A DNA stretch of 64,000 bases from Acidimicrobiia bacterium (GTDB lineage Bacteria; Actinomycetota; Acidimicrobiia; Acidimicrobiales; SKKL01): positions 1-64,000 of the forward strand of contig JBAYRL010000009.1 in NCBI GenBank assembly GCA_041676705.1. Reading direction: 5' to 3'. Positions 19,393 through 27,561 of the stretch are shown in pieces. Made by a program: the position numbers and the translations under genes. The notes under the pieces are model-generated. The model did no database searches. It saw only the letters and a program-made list of their open reading frames with translations, and was not told where the DNA came from. Position 1 is the first letter of the stretch. Every line of letters begins with the position of its first letter.

Positions 19393-19659
19393 TCAACAGA
19401 CTGTGGCAGTGTCGGCACCGCCGTACCCAGCACAAACAACACCTGCACGTGAAGAGGTGACTCTTGTGGGTGAGGGCCACCTCAAATAATTAAATATCTC
19501 CGCAACCCAAACCGCTATAACAAAACCGCCGACCACCAAAACGTTGCCCAACCAGGTTGTTAAAACAGGAATAAAAACCTGGACTAGCAGTTGGCCGGTC
19601 GTTTCTTGGATGAGAACAACAAAGATGGCTAGTTTCTCTATGATAGGGAAACTAGCCAT
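19393..19659 (-). CDS. Small two-TM protein (tentative)
   Basis: This 88-codon frame has codon usage like its neighbours and two hydrophobic stretches (LLVQVFIPVLTTWLG; VLVVGGFVIAVWVAEI). Its stop abuts the start region of the orphan ATPase, suggesting an operon. The only ATG lies inside the downstream arm of a 15-bp terminator hairpin, and no SD is present. The true start may differ, or translation may be attenuated. A small partner protein of the ATPase is a reasonable guess. Confidence 0.4.
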   Translation of the reverse strand: MASFPIIEKLAIFVVLIQETTGQLLVQVFIPVLTTWLGNVLVVGGFVIAVWVAEIFNYLRWPSPTRVTSSRAGVVCAGYGGADTATVC

Positions 19660-19662
19660 CTT
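19622..19662 (-). terminator. Rho-independent terminator of the first solenoid paralogue
   Basis: A perfect 15-bp inverted repeat (19622-19636 with 19648-19662) with an 11-base loop lies 17 bases beyond the stop at 19679. On the minus strand the stem is followed by TGTTGTTCT, which is T-rich. Confidence 0.8.
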
Positions 19663-19678
19663 CTAAATGTGAGGTTTG

Positions 19679-21136
19679 TTAAACCTTCACAAGTTTTTTT
19701 GTGGCTGTCACGAGGTCTTCTAAGGTACGGTCCCATTCTGGTAGTAACCTTAAAAACACTTCCCACACAGCCAACGATTCTGGGGTGTCCCCTGGGCCTA
19801 GTTGTTCTAGAAACCATGCTACGAGCCCCGGATATACGGTGGGGTCTGTGTCGGGTTTAAACAGTGCCTGTACCGAAAGACTAGAAACTAAAGCCTTTGG
19901 TAACAGGTTTGGTTGTTTCCCAACATTTAGGCTTTTAGACGGTTTGCGTCTCACCGGAACATCAACCGGATCGAGCGTTTGATACCTGGGACGTCCGATC
20001 AGGTCTAAACTCCAGGTGCTACTACCCGACAGGTATTTCACGTTTTTGCGGTAATCCCAACTCATTGGCGAGTTGTGATGATCAGGATCATAATTCATGC
20101 CCTCCGCAACAATCCCGCGTAACGTTTGGGTCACGTTTTCAGGAAACCAAGCTGCCTGACCTTTAGAAAAAAATCCTGGTATCCCAGGGTTAAGTAACCA
20201 TTTTTTTATCTCGGGGTGGGTGTATAGGTGAGGGCTTGTTAACGCCTCCACTATTAGCCTGCGGATTAATGAAGCATGTTTGTGGCTACGGGTTAAAAAC
20301 TCGACCGCTTCATCAACATTTTGAGGGTTTGTGATACCGCCAAGTTGGCCTTGAAACGACGGTGTGTCCTCGGTGGTTTTGATACCGAAGTGTTGTTCCA
20401 ACAATGTTTTGGTTTGTGTATGAAGCTCCACAGATAGCCAAGGCTGAGCCGCTAAACCGACAAGTGCGGTCTTGTAGCCTTGTGTAAGGGAACCGTTTGT
20501 TTTAGCCGCAACCAAAATGTTTTCTACAACCTGTTCTGGCAGAGGAAAACCTGCAGCAACATCAGCGATTGCTGGGCTAATATTTACACCCAGCTGGTCT
20601 AGAAGCTCTATTTTGTGAAACACAACAGCTTCTATACCAGAACGCTTTAACTGCTGCGACAGGATTTTGTTTTGCAGCGCAGTAACAAGTGTTTCGTCGC
20701 TAAACGCTGTAATGTCCCATGCCACCCAGTCTCGGCTGTCTCGACTCACATGGTCTTGGGCTAGTTCGCTCTTAAGCGTTTTCGGGTAACCATCCAACAC
20801 GCACAACAGCCCGTATGAACTTAATCTACGGATCACTGTTTTGTATAGCTCTGCTGGTAAAAACCAGTTTTCTAGCCCGGCAAATAAAACCGCTTGGGCG
20901 TTATGGTTACCGCCTAGTATCCGGTTCGCAACAGCAGGGTCGTTCGTGTTTTCTATAAGCCGGGTCGCTTCGCCTACCGTGTTAAACCTAGGCCAAGCAG
21001 ATTCCACAACCCTTAGGGTTGTGTGCGGGTTTTTTGCTACGGCTTCCACAATTTTGGGGTTGTCCCCTAAGACACGCAGCACAAGTTGTAACACTTCTGT
21101 GGCGCTAATGTTTTGTACAATTTTTGCTAAACCCAT
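19679..21136 (-). CDS. Solenoid-like protein, paralogue 1 of 4
   Basis: This 485-residue soluble protein of an unrecognised family is present in four copies here (also ending at 21537, 23354 and 27562). The N-terminal block contains AVAKNPHTTLRVV, ENTNDPAVANRIL and AGLENWFLPAELY. These helical units look like variant leucine-rich (LRV/HEAT-like) repeats, with NPxT and NTxDPA turns. The middle is more divergent. The C-terminus has a shared signature: VAWFLEQLGPGDTPES, then WEVF...W, TLEDLV. A perfect AAAAAGGAGG precedes the ATG by nine bases. There is no signal peptide or TM segment. The gene is monocistronic, with its own terminator. Confidence 0.7.
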   Translation of the reverse strand: MGLAKIVQNISATEVLQLVLRVLGDNPKIVEAVAKNPHTTLRVVESAWPRFNTVGEATRLIENTNDPAVANRILGGNHNAQAVLFAGLENWFLPAELYKTVIRRLSSYGLLCVLDGYPKTLKSELAQDHVSRDSRDWVAWDITAFSDETLVTALQNKILSQQLKRSGIEAVVFHKIELLDQLGVNISPAIADVAAGFPLPEQVVENILVAAKTNGSLTQGYKTALVGLAAQPWLSVELHTQTKTLLEQHFGIKTTEDTPSFQGQLGGITNPQNVDEAVEFLTRSHKHASLIRRLIVEALTSPHLYTHPEIKKWLLNPGIPGFFSKGQAAWFPENVTQTLRGIVAEGMNYDPDHHNSPMSWDYRKNVKYLSGSSTWSLDLIGRPRYQTLDPVDVPVRRKPSKSLNVGKQPNLLPKALVSSLSVQALFKPDTDPTVYPGLVAWFLEQLGPGDTPESLAVWEVFLRLLPEWDRTLEDLVTATKKLVKV

Positions 21137-21420
21137 CGGATTTAGCCTCCTTTTTGTTTGTATGAGTATATCTCCAGCCCCGTATCTCTACCTTTGGTTG
21201 TGTTTAACAACTTTAAGTTCGGAGCTAGCGTGGTTTATACCCGATCTACCTTTGAACGCTTCACGAAGAGAGCCAAACCCGCACAACAACATGCTAAAGA
21301 TGCCACCAGGTAGACTGCCGACACACAACAGTAGGTGTTGTGTGGTCATAAAGAGACAACACGACCAAAGGACACTACTACCAACAACTCTTCAAAAGGG
21401 GGGGTGCCGGTAAACAACAA
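21137..21420. other. Intergenic region between paralogues 1 and 2
   Basis: No convincing gene is present; it holds the SD of paralogue 1 at its left edge. Open frames here are antisense extensions without an RBS. Confidence 0.4.
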
Positions 21421-21476
21421 ATGTGTGACTAGAGTTTGGTTGCCTATGGTTGATAGACAGCACTCTAGTCACACAT
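21421..21476 (-). terminator. Terminator-like inverted repeat of paralogue 2
   Basis: A perfect 15-bp repeat (21421-21435 with 21462-21476) has a 26-base loop. On the minus strand it is followed by TTTGTTGTTT. It lies about 60 bases past the stop of paralogue 2. Confidence 0.7.
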
Positions 21477-21536
21477 CAAACACCCTAAATAAGGTTGTTT
21501 AGATTCCGAACTGTTCTTTCTGGTAGGACATGCCGA

Positions 21537-23075
21537 TCAGGCAACAGCTTTGTGTTGTACACCTAGACGAGCAAGGGCCTCGACAAGTTCAACTAAAGTT
21601 CCTTCCCATGCCGGTATCAAAATAAACGCTCTTTCCCAGTTCGCAACCGACTCTGGTGTGTCCCCTTCACCCAAATGACCGACCAGCCAGTCAACGATCT
21701 TTGTCGCGTCTATATAGTTACGTACCGCAGAACCATCCTTGGTTGGTGGGCGGTGTTTCCCAAACGGTGCCAGCAACCCCATATCGGCCGACTGTCCGTA
21801 CAAAATATATACGGCGTGCCCACCGGACATTGGACGCCCAGGCCGTAACACAGGTTTATCTGGGTTTGATCCGGGCCCTATTTGTGGCGGAAGTACAGCA
21901 TCTAAAGGGAACGGTCTACGGGCCATAAAATCCCAAGTTTTCCAAAAAGCACCCGCATCTAAGGGTGTCTCTCCCGCCCGACATTCTAACAGGGTCTTTT
22001 GCCAGTCTGGTAGAACCTGATAACGTCCGTTTATGGCGGTAGTAATCAGGTTTCGGACCGGGTCCGATAACCAACCTGGTTTGTTTTTGGATAACATACC
22101 GAGATGTTCAGGGTGTGCTACCCAACCCAAAATTTTTGGGTTGTTTGCTAGGTCGGGTTGGGACGCCAAGTCTTCTAACAATCTTCGGTACAGAACCGGG
22201 TTGTTGTTTATGGTAGCCAAATAGTTTAGCGCTACCTCAGGGTCACTAAACCACGCTAAACCGTGACCTTGGAAACCCCGGTCGATGCTTAACGCTGCGC
22301 TCACCGTGTCGGGATACATCTCCCCATAAAATCTGTTATAAAACTCGACCGTTTTATGGTGCGCTTCCACCGAAATCCATGGTTGTTGTAACAACCCTTC
22401 TACAGCAACACGATATTCAGCTGGGTCATGTACAGCCGCAACCAAAATATGGTCAACAAGCCTGTCACTAACCGGAAAATTGGCGACGACTTGAGCTACC
22501 ACAACACAAAACTTGTTGCCCAGCTGGTTGAGGAGTTGCGGGTGGCGTGCCAAGACTGCTTCCACTGCTAAAACGTTCTGTGGTTGTGTATCCCCCACGG
22601 TTTGTAGCCAGCTAAGAAGCTGTGTTGCTGTGAAACCGGTGTCGTTTAACGCTAGCCACTGTTCCCAGCTTTTCGGTGGGAGGTTTAACGCTATGCGATG
22701 TTTCACCTCAGGGGTGTAACCATCCGGTAGTTGTAACCGCCAAACTATTTCTTTAGGGTCGAAGACCTTGATAAGGTTCTCATATGTCCGTTCCGGTAAA
22801 AACCAGTTTTCCAAACCGGCACGAATCACTGATTTACGTTTCTCGTTCCGACCCAACAAAAACTCGGCCAGATCCGGGTCGTTAGTGTGTTCTAACAACA
22901 ACGCTGACATTTTACTTGATTTGAAATGTTCATAAACCGGTTTCACTACAGACAAATCTGTGTGCGGATTACGAGCTATCGACTCCCAAAATCGGGGGTG
23001 TTCACCACCAAACTGTGTTGCCACAGCTAAAACCCCTGGGGCGGTAACACCATGAATAAACGTGTTTATACTCAT
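21537..23075 (-). CDS. Solenoid-like protein, paralogue 2 of 4
   Basis: This 512-residue member of the same family has SIARNPHTDLSVV, LLEHTNDPDLAEFLL and AGLENWFLPERTYENLI at the N-terminus. A central LLQQPWISVEAH matches LAAQPWLSVELH of paralogue 1. The C-terminal signature is VDWLVGHLGEGDTPES followed by W..AF.L.P.W, TLVELV. The ATG at 23075 has AGGA upstream; an upstream reading to 23132 is less likely. It is closest to paralogue 1, which suggests a recent tandem duplication followed by divergence. Function is unknown. Confidence 0.7.
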   Translation of the reverse strand: MSINTFIHGVTAPGVLAVATQFGGEHPRFWESIARNPHTDLSVVKPVYEHFKSSKMSALLLEHTNDPDLAEFLLGRNEKRKSVIRAGLENWFLPERTYENLIKVFDPKEIVWRLQLPDGYTPEVKHRIALNLPPKSWEQWLALNDTGFTATQLLSWLQTVGDTQPQNVLAVEAVLARHPQLLNQLGNKFCVVVAQVVANFPVSDRLVDHILVAAVHDPAEYRVAVEGLLQQPWISVEAHHKTVEFYNRFYGEMYPDTVSAALSIDRGFQGHGLAWFSDPEVALNYLATINNNPVLYRRLLEDLASQPDLANNPKILGWVAHPEHLGMLSKNKPGWLSDPVRNLITTAINGRYQVLPDWQKTLLECRAGETPLDAGAFWKTWDFMARRPFPLDAVLPPQIGPGSNPDKPVLRPGRPMSGGHAVYILYGQSADMGLLAPFGKHRPPTKDGSAVRNYIDATKIVDWLVGHLGEGDTPESVANWERAFILIPAWEGTLVELVEALARLGVQHKAVA

Positions 23076-23353
23076 CTGTTGTTTGTTCCTAACACTATCG
23101 TTTCTATACCTACATTTGTTGGTGACAACCACTGTGTTCGCTGGGACACATAAACCTACCGAAACTCAAACGAAACGAATGTGGCATCACCGTGAGTTTG
23201 TGCTTGTTGTGCCACCAGGGTGTTGAGATGAAACAAAAAACGCCCAAAACAAGGTCACAACAATACAGTCGTTCCATGTTTCAGGCGTTTTAGCACACAG
23301 AATGTTGTGTGTTGCGCGGTCACAAACCAGAAACTCTCTAAACGATAAACCTG

Positions 23354-24790
23354 TTAGGAGTTCGTGGGGGTTGTGATCCGTTTCACACTTTGGATAAGTT
23401 CTCCAAAGGTACGGTCCCAGCGGTCAATCATGGTGAAAAACGTTTCCCACCACGACTTAGAACCATAAGTGTTCCCGTCGCCCAACTCTTGTAACAACCA
23501 TCCCACGAAATCGTCAACGTTCAGCGTATCCCCGTGCCTGTCTAAAGCAAGCGTGTTTCGGGTTAGCTTCGAAAATTTGAAGCCGATTTTACCGTCGAAA
23601 TCTAAAACGTTGCCTGTTACTGCCGCTTCGTTGCTAGCGGTTGTGTCCATGTTGTTGGTAACGTGTTTCCTGGTTGGTTCATCTACCAGTTCGGACACCT
23701 CAGGCGTTTCGGGGTGTATCGTCCCAAATCTTGTGGCACCTCTCAGTTCGGGTGAGAAACGCTCATCTAGATGCAAAGCGTCAAGCTTGTCGATTGTTTG
23801 CTGATCTAACCACCGGTACTGGTAGGGCACTTCAGGTGTTGTCCAAGAAGCAACAAAGCGTCGAATTTCCAGGTTGTCCCACAACACCTCATTTGTTACA
23901 AGTTGAGACACAACTTTTGGCCACAGATTTTTTGGTGGTTTTCCAAACAGCTCACAATGTAACAAAACCTGATCGACACAAAACACATCGTTAAATGTGA
24001 CATCTACTAGCGGACGGTGCCGGGCCACAGGAGGTACTTTAGAACTTTGTGCCATTAACTGTTGCCTGGCTCGTTCATACACTAACACAGGTGTATCAGG
24101 GCGCCACACCAACGTTTCTAACGCTTCAAGATCTGTTTGAGGATCAGCAACGATCCGGTCACAGAGCGGCTGTAACAATCCGGTGGGCGCAGTTGCTACC
24201 ACACTTGGTAACCATCTACGCGGTCCCTGTGCCGCTAGACGTTCAATGAGTGTAGGACGTTCCGCTAAAATTCTTGTTACTAGCACTGTTGCTGATGCTG
24301 TAATGCTACAACTGACAAGCTGTTCAAACAGTTCGTCGTCACCAAGTTTTCGGTGTCCGCCTCTAGCTAACCAAGCTAGCAGGGTACCGCCAAAAATCAG
24401 ATCTGTATGTTTGTGTATCGCCACGAAATATCCGTACGACGCGAAAACAAGACTTGCTGCACGTTCTCTCGGTAGCCGTTGTAACACTAGACCAGCTAAA
24501 TCTTCCGGTAAACACCACTCGTTCTCAATAGCTGACAACACGGAGATACGTTTTTCTTTTAACGATTCTAAAACAAAACGTATAACCGCAGGGTCGGTTG
24601 TATTTCTAACAAGTGCTTCTGCAACTTTAACTGGTTTGAAAACACCTGGGAACTGTTTCACAGTAGCTGCCGATATCGCAGGGTTGCTGGCAACTTTTCT
24701 AGGGTTTTTGCCAGGACCGACAACACTTAAACCAGCCTGGATAACGTTTTGTGACGGGACCCGACTTAAAATTTGTGTGACAAGATCCAC
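23354..24790 (-). CDS. Solenoid-like protein, paralogue 3 of 4
   Basis: This 478-residue family member has KVASNPAISAATV, LVRNTTDPAVIRFVL and SAIENEWCLPEDLAG at the N-terminus. IVADPQTDLEALETLVWRPD in the middle is the clearest helical-repeat stretch. The C-terminal signature is VGWLLQELGDGNTYGS, then WWETFF, RW, RTFGELI. The start is a GTG at 24790 with AAAGGAG eight bases upstream; the frame is open further to 24823. It is more divergent from paralogues 1 and 2 and nearer to paralogue 4. Confidence 0.7.
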   Translation of the reverse strand: MDLVTQILSRVPSQNVIQAGLSVVGPGKNPRKVASNPAISAATVKQFPGVFKPVKVAEALVRNTTDPAVIRFVLESLKEKRISVLSAIENEWCLPEDLAGLVLQRLPRERAASLVFASYGYFVAIHKHTDLIFGGTLLAWLARGGHRKLGDDELFEQLVSCSITASATVLVTRILAERPTLIERLAAQGPRRWLPSVVATAPTGLLQPLCDRIVADPQTDLEALETLVWRPDTPVLVYERARQQLMAQSSKVPPVARHRPLVDVTFNDVFCVDQVLLHCELFGKPPKNLWPKVVSQLVTNEVLWDNLEIRRFVASWTTPEVPYQYRWLDQQTIDKLDALHLDERFSPELRGATRFGTIHPETPEVSELVDEPTRKHVTNNMDTTASNEAAVTGNVLDFDGKIGFKFSKLTRNTLALDRHGDTLNVDDFVGWLLQELGDGNTYGSKSWWETFFTMIDRWDRTFGELIQSVKRITTPTNS

Positions 24791-24985
24791 CCTTGTTTCT
24801 CCTTTTATCGTTTGTTCAACCACGTGAGTGATCTTTGAAGACCGAAACGGTCTCTAACCACTTCTAAACGCTTCACTAACAAACCCAAAACCGCTGGGCG
24901 CAACCCCACCGGGACACTACCTAAGCGCACGACACAACCTTTTTTGGTTGGTAACGTTAAACGCTGTCTCCCCCAGCCAACCCAA

Positions 24986-25038
24986 CCCTGTTACTAACAT
25001 GTGGTGCCGTTCCAAAGGAAACAGGCAAGTAACAGGTT
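24986..25038 (-). terminator. Terminator-like inverted repeat after the glycosyltransferase gene
   Basis: CCTGTTACT (from about 24988) and AGTAACAGG (ending about 25038) form a 9-bp stem with a long internal hairpin loop. It lies just past the minus-strand stop at 25065. The T tail is poor, so this is a tentative call. Confidence 0.35.
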
Positions 25039-25064
25039 GTGCCTACATTTTTTTGGGTTGAACG

Positions 25065-27149
25065 CTAGCTAGTGAATGTTGGTGTTTTAAGTTGGGTTTC
25101 GGTGTTACCGTCAGGGTTGTTGAAACGGTTTTGGAACAGGTTCAAACTTAACGCTGCGATCTGGTGGGTTTGGTTTTCAACAAACTCTAAACCAACGATT
25201 TCTTTACCGTCTGTAACATATTTGTTTCGTACCACAGTGTCTAAAACGATTCCAAGTTGGGGCAGCTCTAAACATGTTATGTCCCCCACCTTTAACACAC
25301 TGTCACTAGTCACATCGGGAACATTGCTAGATGTTGTGGGCACCAAAACAGTGTCCCCAGTGTTGATAGGTGCATCCGCAACAGTACTGTTTACGATCGT
25401 AGTGTGTGCTGGGCGCTCTGGTCCGAGGGTTTCTTTAACAGCTGTTGGCGGTAAACCCATTACAGGCATATATGCTTTAGCGCCGGTCAAAGAAACGTCT
25501 ACCACCGCGACGTTGGTGTTGTTGGCTAACACGCCTTGATAACCAACCCCGAAACGTACCGAGTTTCGACGTTCTGACCCGAACTGTAACGACCGGACCC
25601 TAGCTATAGCTGTACCGATCAGCCCAAGGTTAAACACATGCCAAAACAGGGCAGCTACCACCACCCAACGGTCATAGTAACTTTGAGGTAGCCAGCCTGC
25701 TAAAGTAGCGACCCCCCACGCTAAAGCAACGATCCCGCCCCCAAATAGGAGCCAGAGCAACCCTGGAGGGTTTTGTCGTACCCGACTCCGCCCAGAAGCG
25801 CCTTTGGGGGTCACTTCGAACCGTAGCGGGCGAGACCTGAAAAGGTTTAAGGTTGCTGTTAAACCTGCTGGCATTCGGATCACGTCAAACACAACCGCCC
25901 GTAACCCTGAACCGAACCCTCTGGACAACAACCGTAACGTTAAGCGTTGCATCAAAAACACGGGTACGAACCAAACCATAAAATCAATGATGTTCGCGTT
26001 TATGGGGGACACACCGCTGATAAGTACTAACGCTGGTATTAGCAGGTACCCTAAAAGCCGCCACGATTCCCACCAAGCGGACAGTGTTGTCAAATACGCA
26101 ACTTTTTGGTGAAACGTTAAACCTTTTTGGAACAACGGGTTTTCGGCTCGTAGGACCTGCATCGCCCCCGATCCCCAACGGTAACGTTGCAGCAAATATT
26201 GGTCGGCGCCTGAGGCTGCTAACCCGTGGGCTAATACCTCGTTGTGGTACACCGACCGCCAACCAGCTTTATGTAACCTGATAGTGGTGTGAATATCTTC
26301 GGTGACCGAATCGGTTGCAACACCACCTATTTCTTGAAGCGCTTCGGTACGTACTAGAGCGTTTGTGCCACACCAAAACCCGGCTCCCCAACGGTTACGA
26401 CCAGGTTGGATTCCCCGATAGAACAATACCTGTTCCCCGTAGCTAGCCCCGCTTGAGTCCCAATATTCAAACGATTTACGATTATAAAAATCTTGGGGTG
26501 TTTGAACAAGAGCAACCTTAGGGTCACGTTCGAAATAGTTTAGAGTGTTCAACAAAAAATTGGGGGACGCTACATGGTCAGCGTCAAAGACTGCTACCAC
26601 GTCAGCATCCACAACTGATAACGCGTGATTCAGGTTCCCGGCTTTAGCATGTTCGTTTGAATCACGTGTTAAATAGTTAGCGCCAAGGTCTTGTGCTAAA
26701 CGTTTCACCCACCCACGTTTTCCGTCGTCTAACACCCACGTTTCATGGGCCGGTTCTAAACTGGTCGCAGCGGCTATTGTGGGTAGCAACACTTCTAACG
26801 GTTCGTTAAAAGTAGGTATCAGTACCGCTACAGAACCGGAAAACGTGGCACCAGAACCTGGGGCGGGTGGGGTGTTCCCATCTAAATCCCACAAACTATG
26901 AGCAAAAAGTGCGAGCCCTACCACGGACAACACTTCAAAACCAAACAGCGGCACACCCAACCAGAACGTGTCCCAACTCAACGTGTATAACGCTCGCCAC
27001 AACAAATATGTTACACTCGCCACTAGTGTTGCTAGCGTGACTGTACGAATCCAGAAACGTTTCCAAACCTTCTCTGGTGGTGGCATACTGCCCTCAGATG
27101 CAAAAAACGGTGCGGTAACTGGTAAATCCACACCACTAACACGACCCAT
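25065..27149 (-). CDS. Cellulose-synthase-like family 2 glycosyltransferase with PilZ domain
   Basis: This 694-residue processive polysaccharide synthase sits in the inner membrane. Two N-terminal TM helices (~29-70) are followed by a GT-A domain with the expected motifs: LIPTFNEP near 113, VFDADHV near 190, VTEDI near 282 and QRYRW near 318. Several TM helices then follow. A C-terminal PilZ-type domain carries RRNSVR (~525) and DVSLTGA (~551), the two c-di-GMP-binding signatures. This is the BcsA layout, though a little short. No BcsB, cellulase or other exopolysaccharide gene is beside it. GAGGGG lies upstream of the ATG at 27149. It splits the four-gene paralogue array between copies 3 and 4. 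Confidence 0.9.
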   Translation of the reverse strand: MGRVSGVDLPVTAPFFASEGSMPPPEKVWKRFWIRTVTLATLVASVTYLLWRALYTLSWDTFWLGVPLFGFEVLSVVGLALFAHSLWDLDGNTPPAPGSGATFSGSVAVLIPTFNEPLEVLLPTIAAATSLEPAHETWVLDDGKRGWVKRLAQDLGANYLTRDSNEHAKAGNLNHALSVVDADVVAVFDADHVASPNFLLNTLNYFERDPKVALVQTPQDFYNRKSFEYWDSSGASYGEQVLFYRGIQPGRNRWGAGFWCGTNALVRTEALQEIGGVATDSVTEDIHTTIRLHKAGWRSVYHNEVLAHGLAASGADQYLLQRYRWGSGAMQVLRAENPLFQKGLTFHQKVAYLTTLSAWWESWRLLGYLLIPALVLISGVSPINANIIDFMVWFVPVFLMQRLTLRLLSRGFGSGLRAVVFDVIRMPAGLTATLNLFRSRPLRFEVTPKGASGRSRVRQNPPGLLWLLFGGGIVALAWGVATLAGWLPQSYYDRWVVVAALFWHVFNLGLIGTAIARVRSLQFGSERRNSVRFGVGYQGVLANNTNVAVVDVSLTGAKAYMPVMGLPPTAVKETLGPERPAHTTIVNSTVADAPINTGDTVLVPTTSSNVPDVTSDSVLKVGDITCLELPQLGIVLDTVVRNKYVTDGKEIVGLEFVENQTHQIAALSLNLFQNRFNNPDGNTETQLKTPTFTS

Positions 27150-27158
27150 AAAACCCCT

Positions 27159-27170
27159 CTATCTAGATAG
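27159..27170. promoter_or_regulatory. 12-bp perfect palindrome before the glycosyltransferase gene
   Basis: CTATCTAGATAG is a perfect palindrome adjoining the SD of the synthase gene. It could be an operator or part of the leader; chance cannot be excluded for a site this short. Confidence 0.3.
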
Positions 27171-27529
27171 TTGCTGGTAATGGTGTGAAAACCCGAAAAA
27201 CTGCAAACAACCGTTACAGCGGTCTGCTCCCAGCTGTATTTGCTACCCACCATTTTTGGGTACAGTTACCGTATCCGGTTAGCACTAGTTCCGTGTCTTA
27301 AACATCCAGTGGTTGCTAGGTGAATCACAAAACGTTTCAAAACAGATTCGACCTGTGACAGCTATTTACAGTAGGTTTTTAACTACCTGTTTGGTTTCTG
27401 GTTGATGGTCACAACGTAACAGCCTTCCCAAGGTGGGCTTGACACAACGTTGCTGAGGGTGGTTGCCAGTTTTAGAGATACCACAAACTAGCAGTGTGAC
27501 CTGTCACTGTTTGACACTGTTAAAACAAA
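27171..27529. other. Intergenic region upstream of the glycosyltransferase
   Basis: No gene is supported; the promoter and leader of the synthase gene must lie here. I looked for a GEMM-type c-di-GMP riboswitch, given the PilZ domain, and did not see its conserved segments. Confidence 0.4.
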
Positions 27530-27559
27530 ATCACCCGGCCGTAACACTGGCCGGGTGAT
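27530..27559 (-). terminator. Rho-independent terminator of paralogue 4
   Basis: A perfect 11-bp GC-rich stem with an 8-base loop is followed on the minus strand by TTTGTTTTA. It is three bases past the gene end. Confidence 0.9.
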
Positions 27560-27561
27560 GT

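Noticed and set aside
27171..27529. c-di-GMP (GEMM) riboswitch upstream of the PilZ-domain synthase
   Set aside because: The conserved GEMM segments were looked for and not found on the minus strand.
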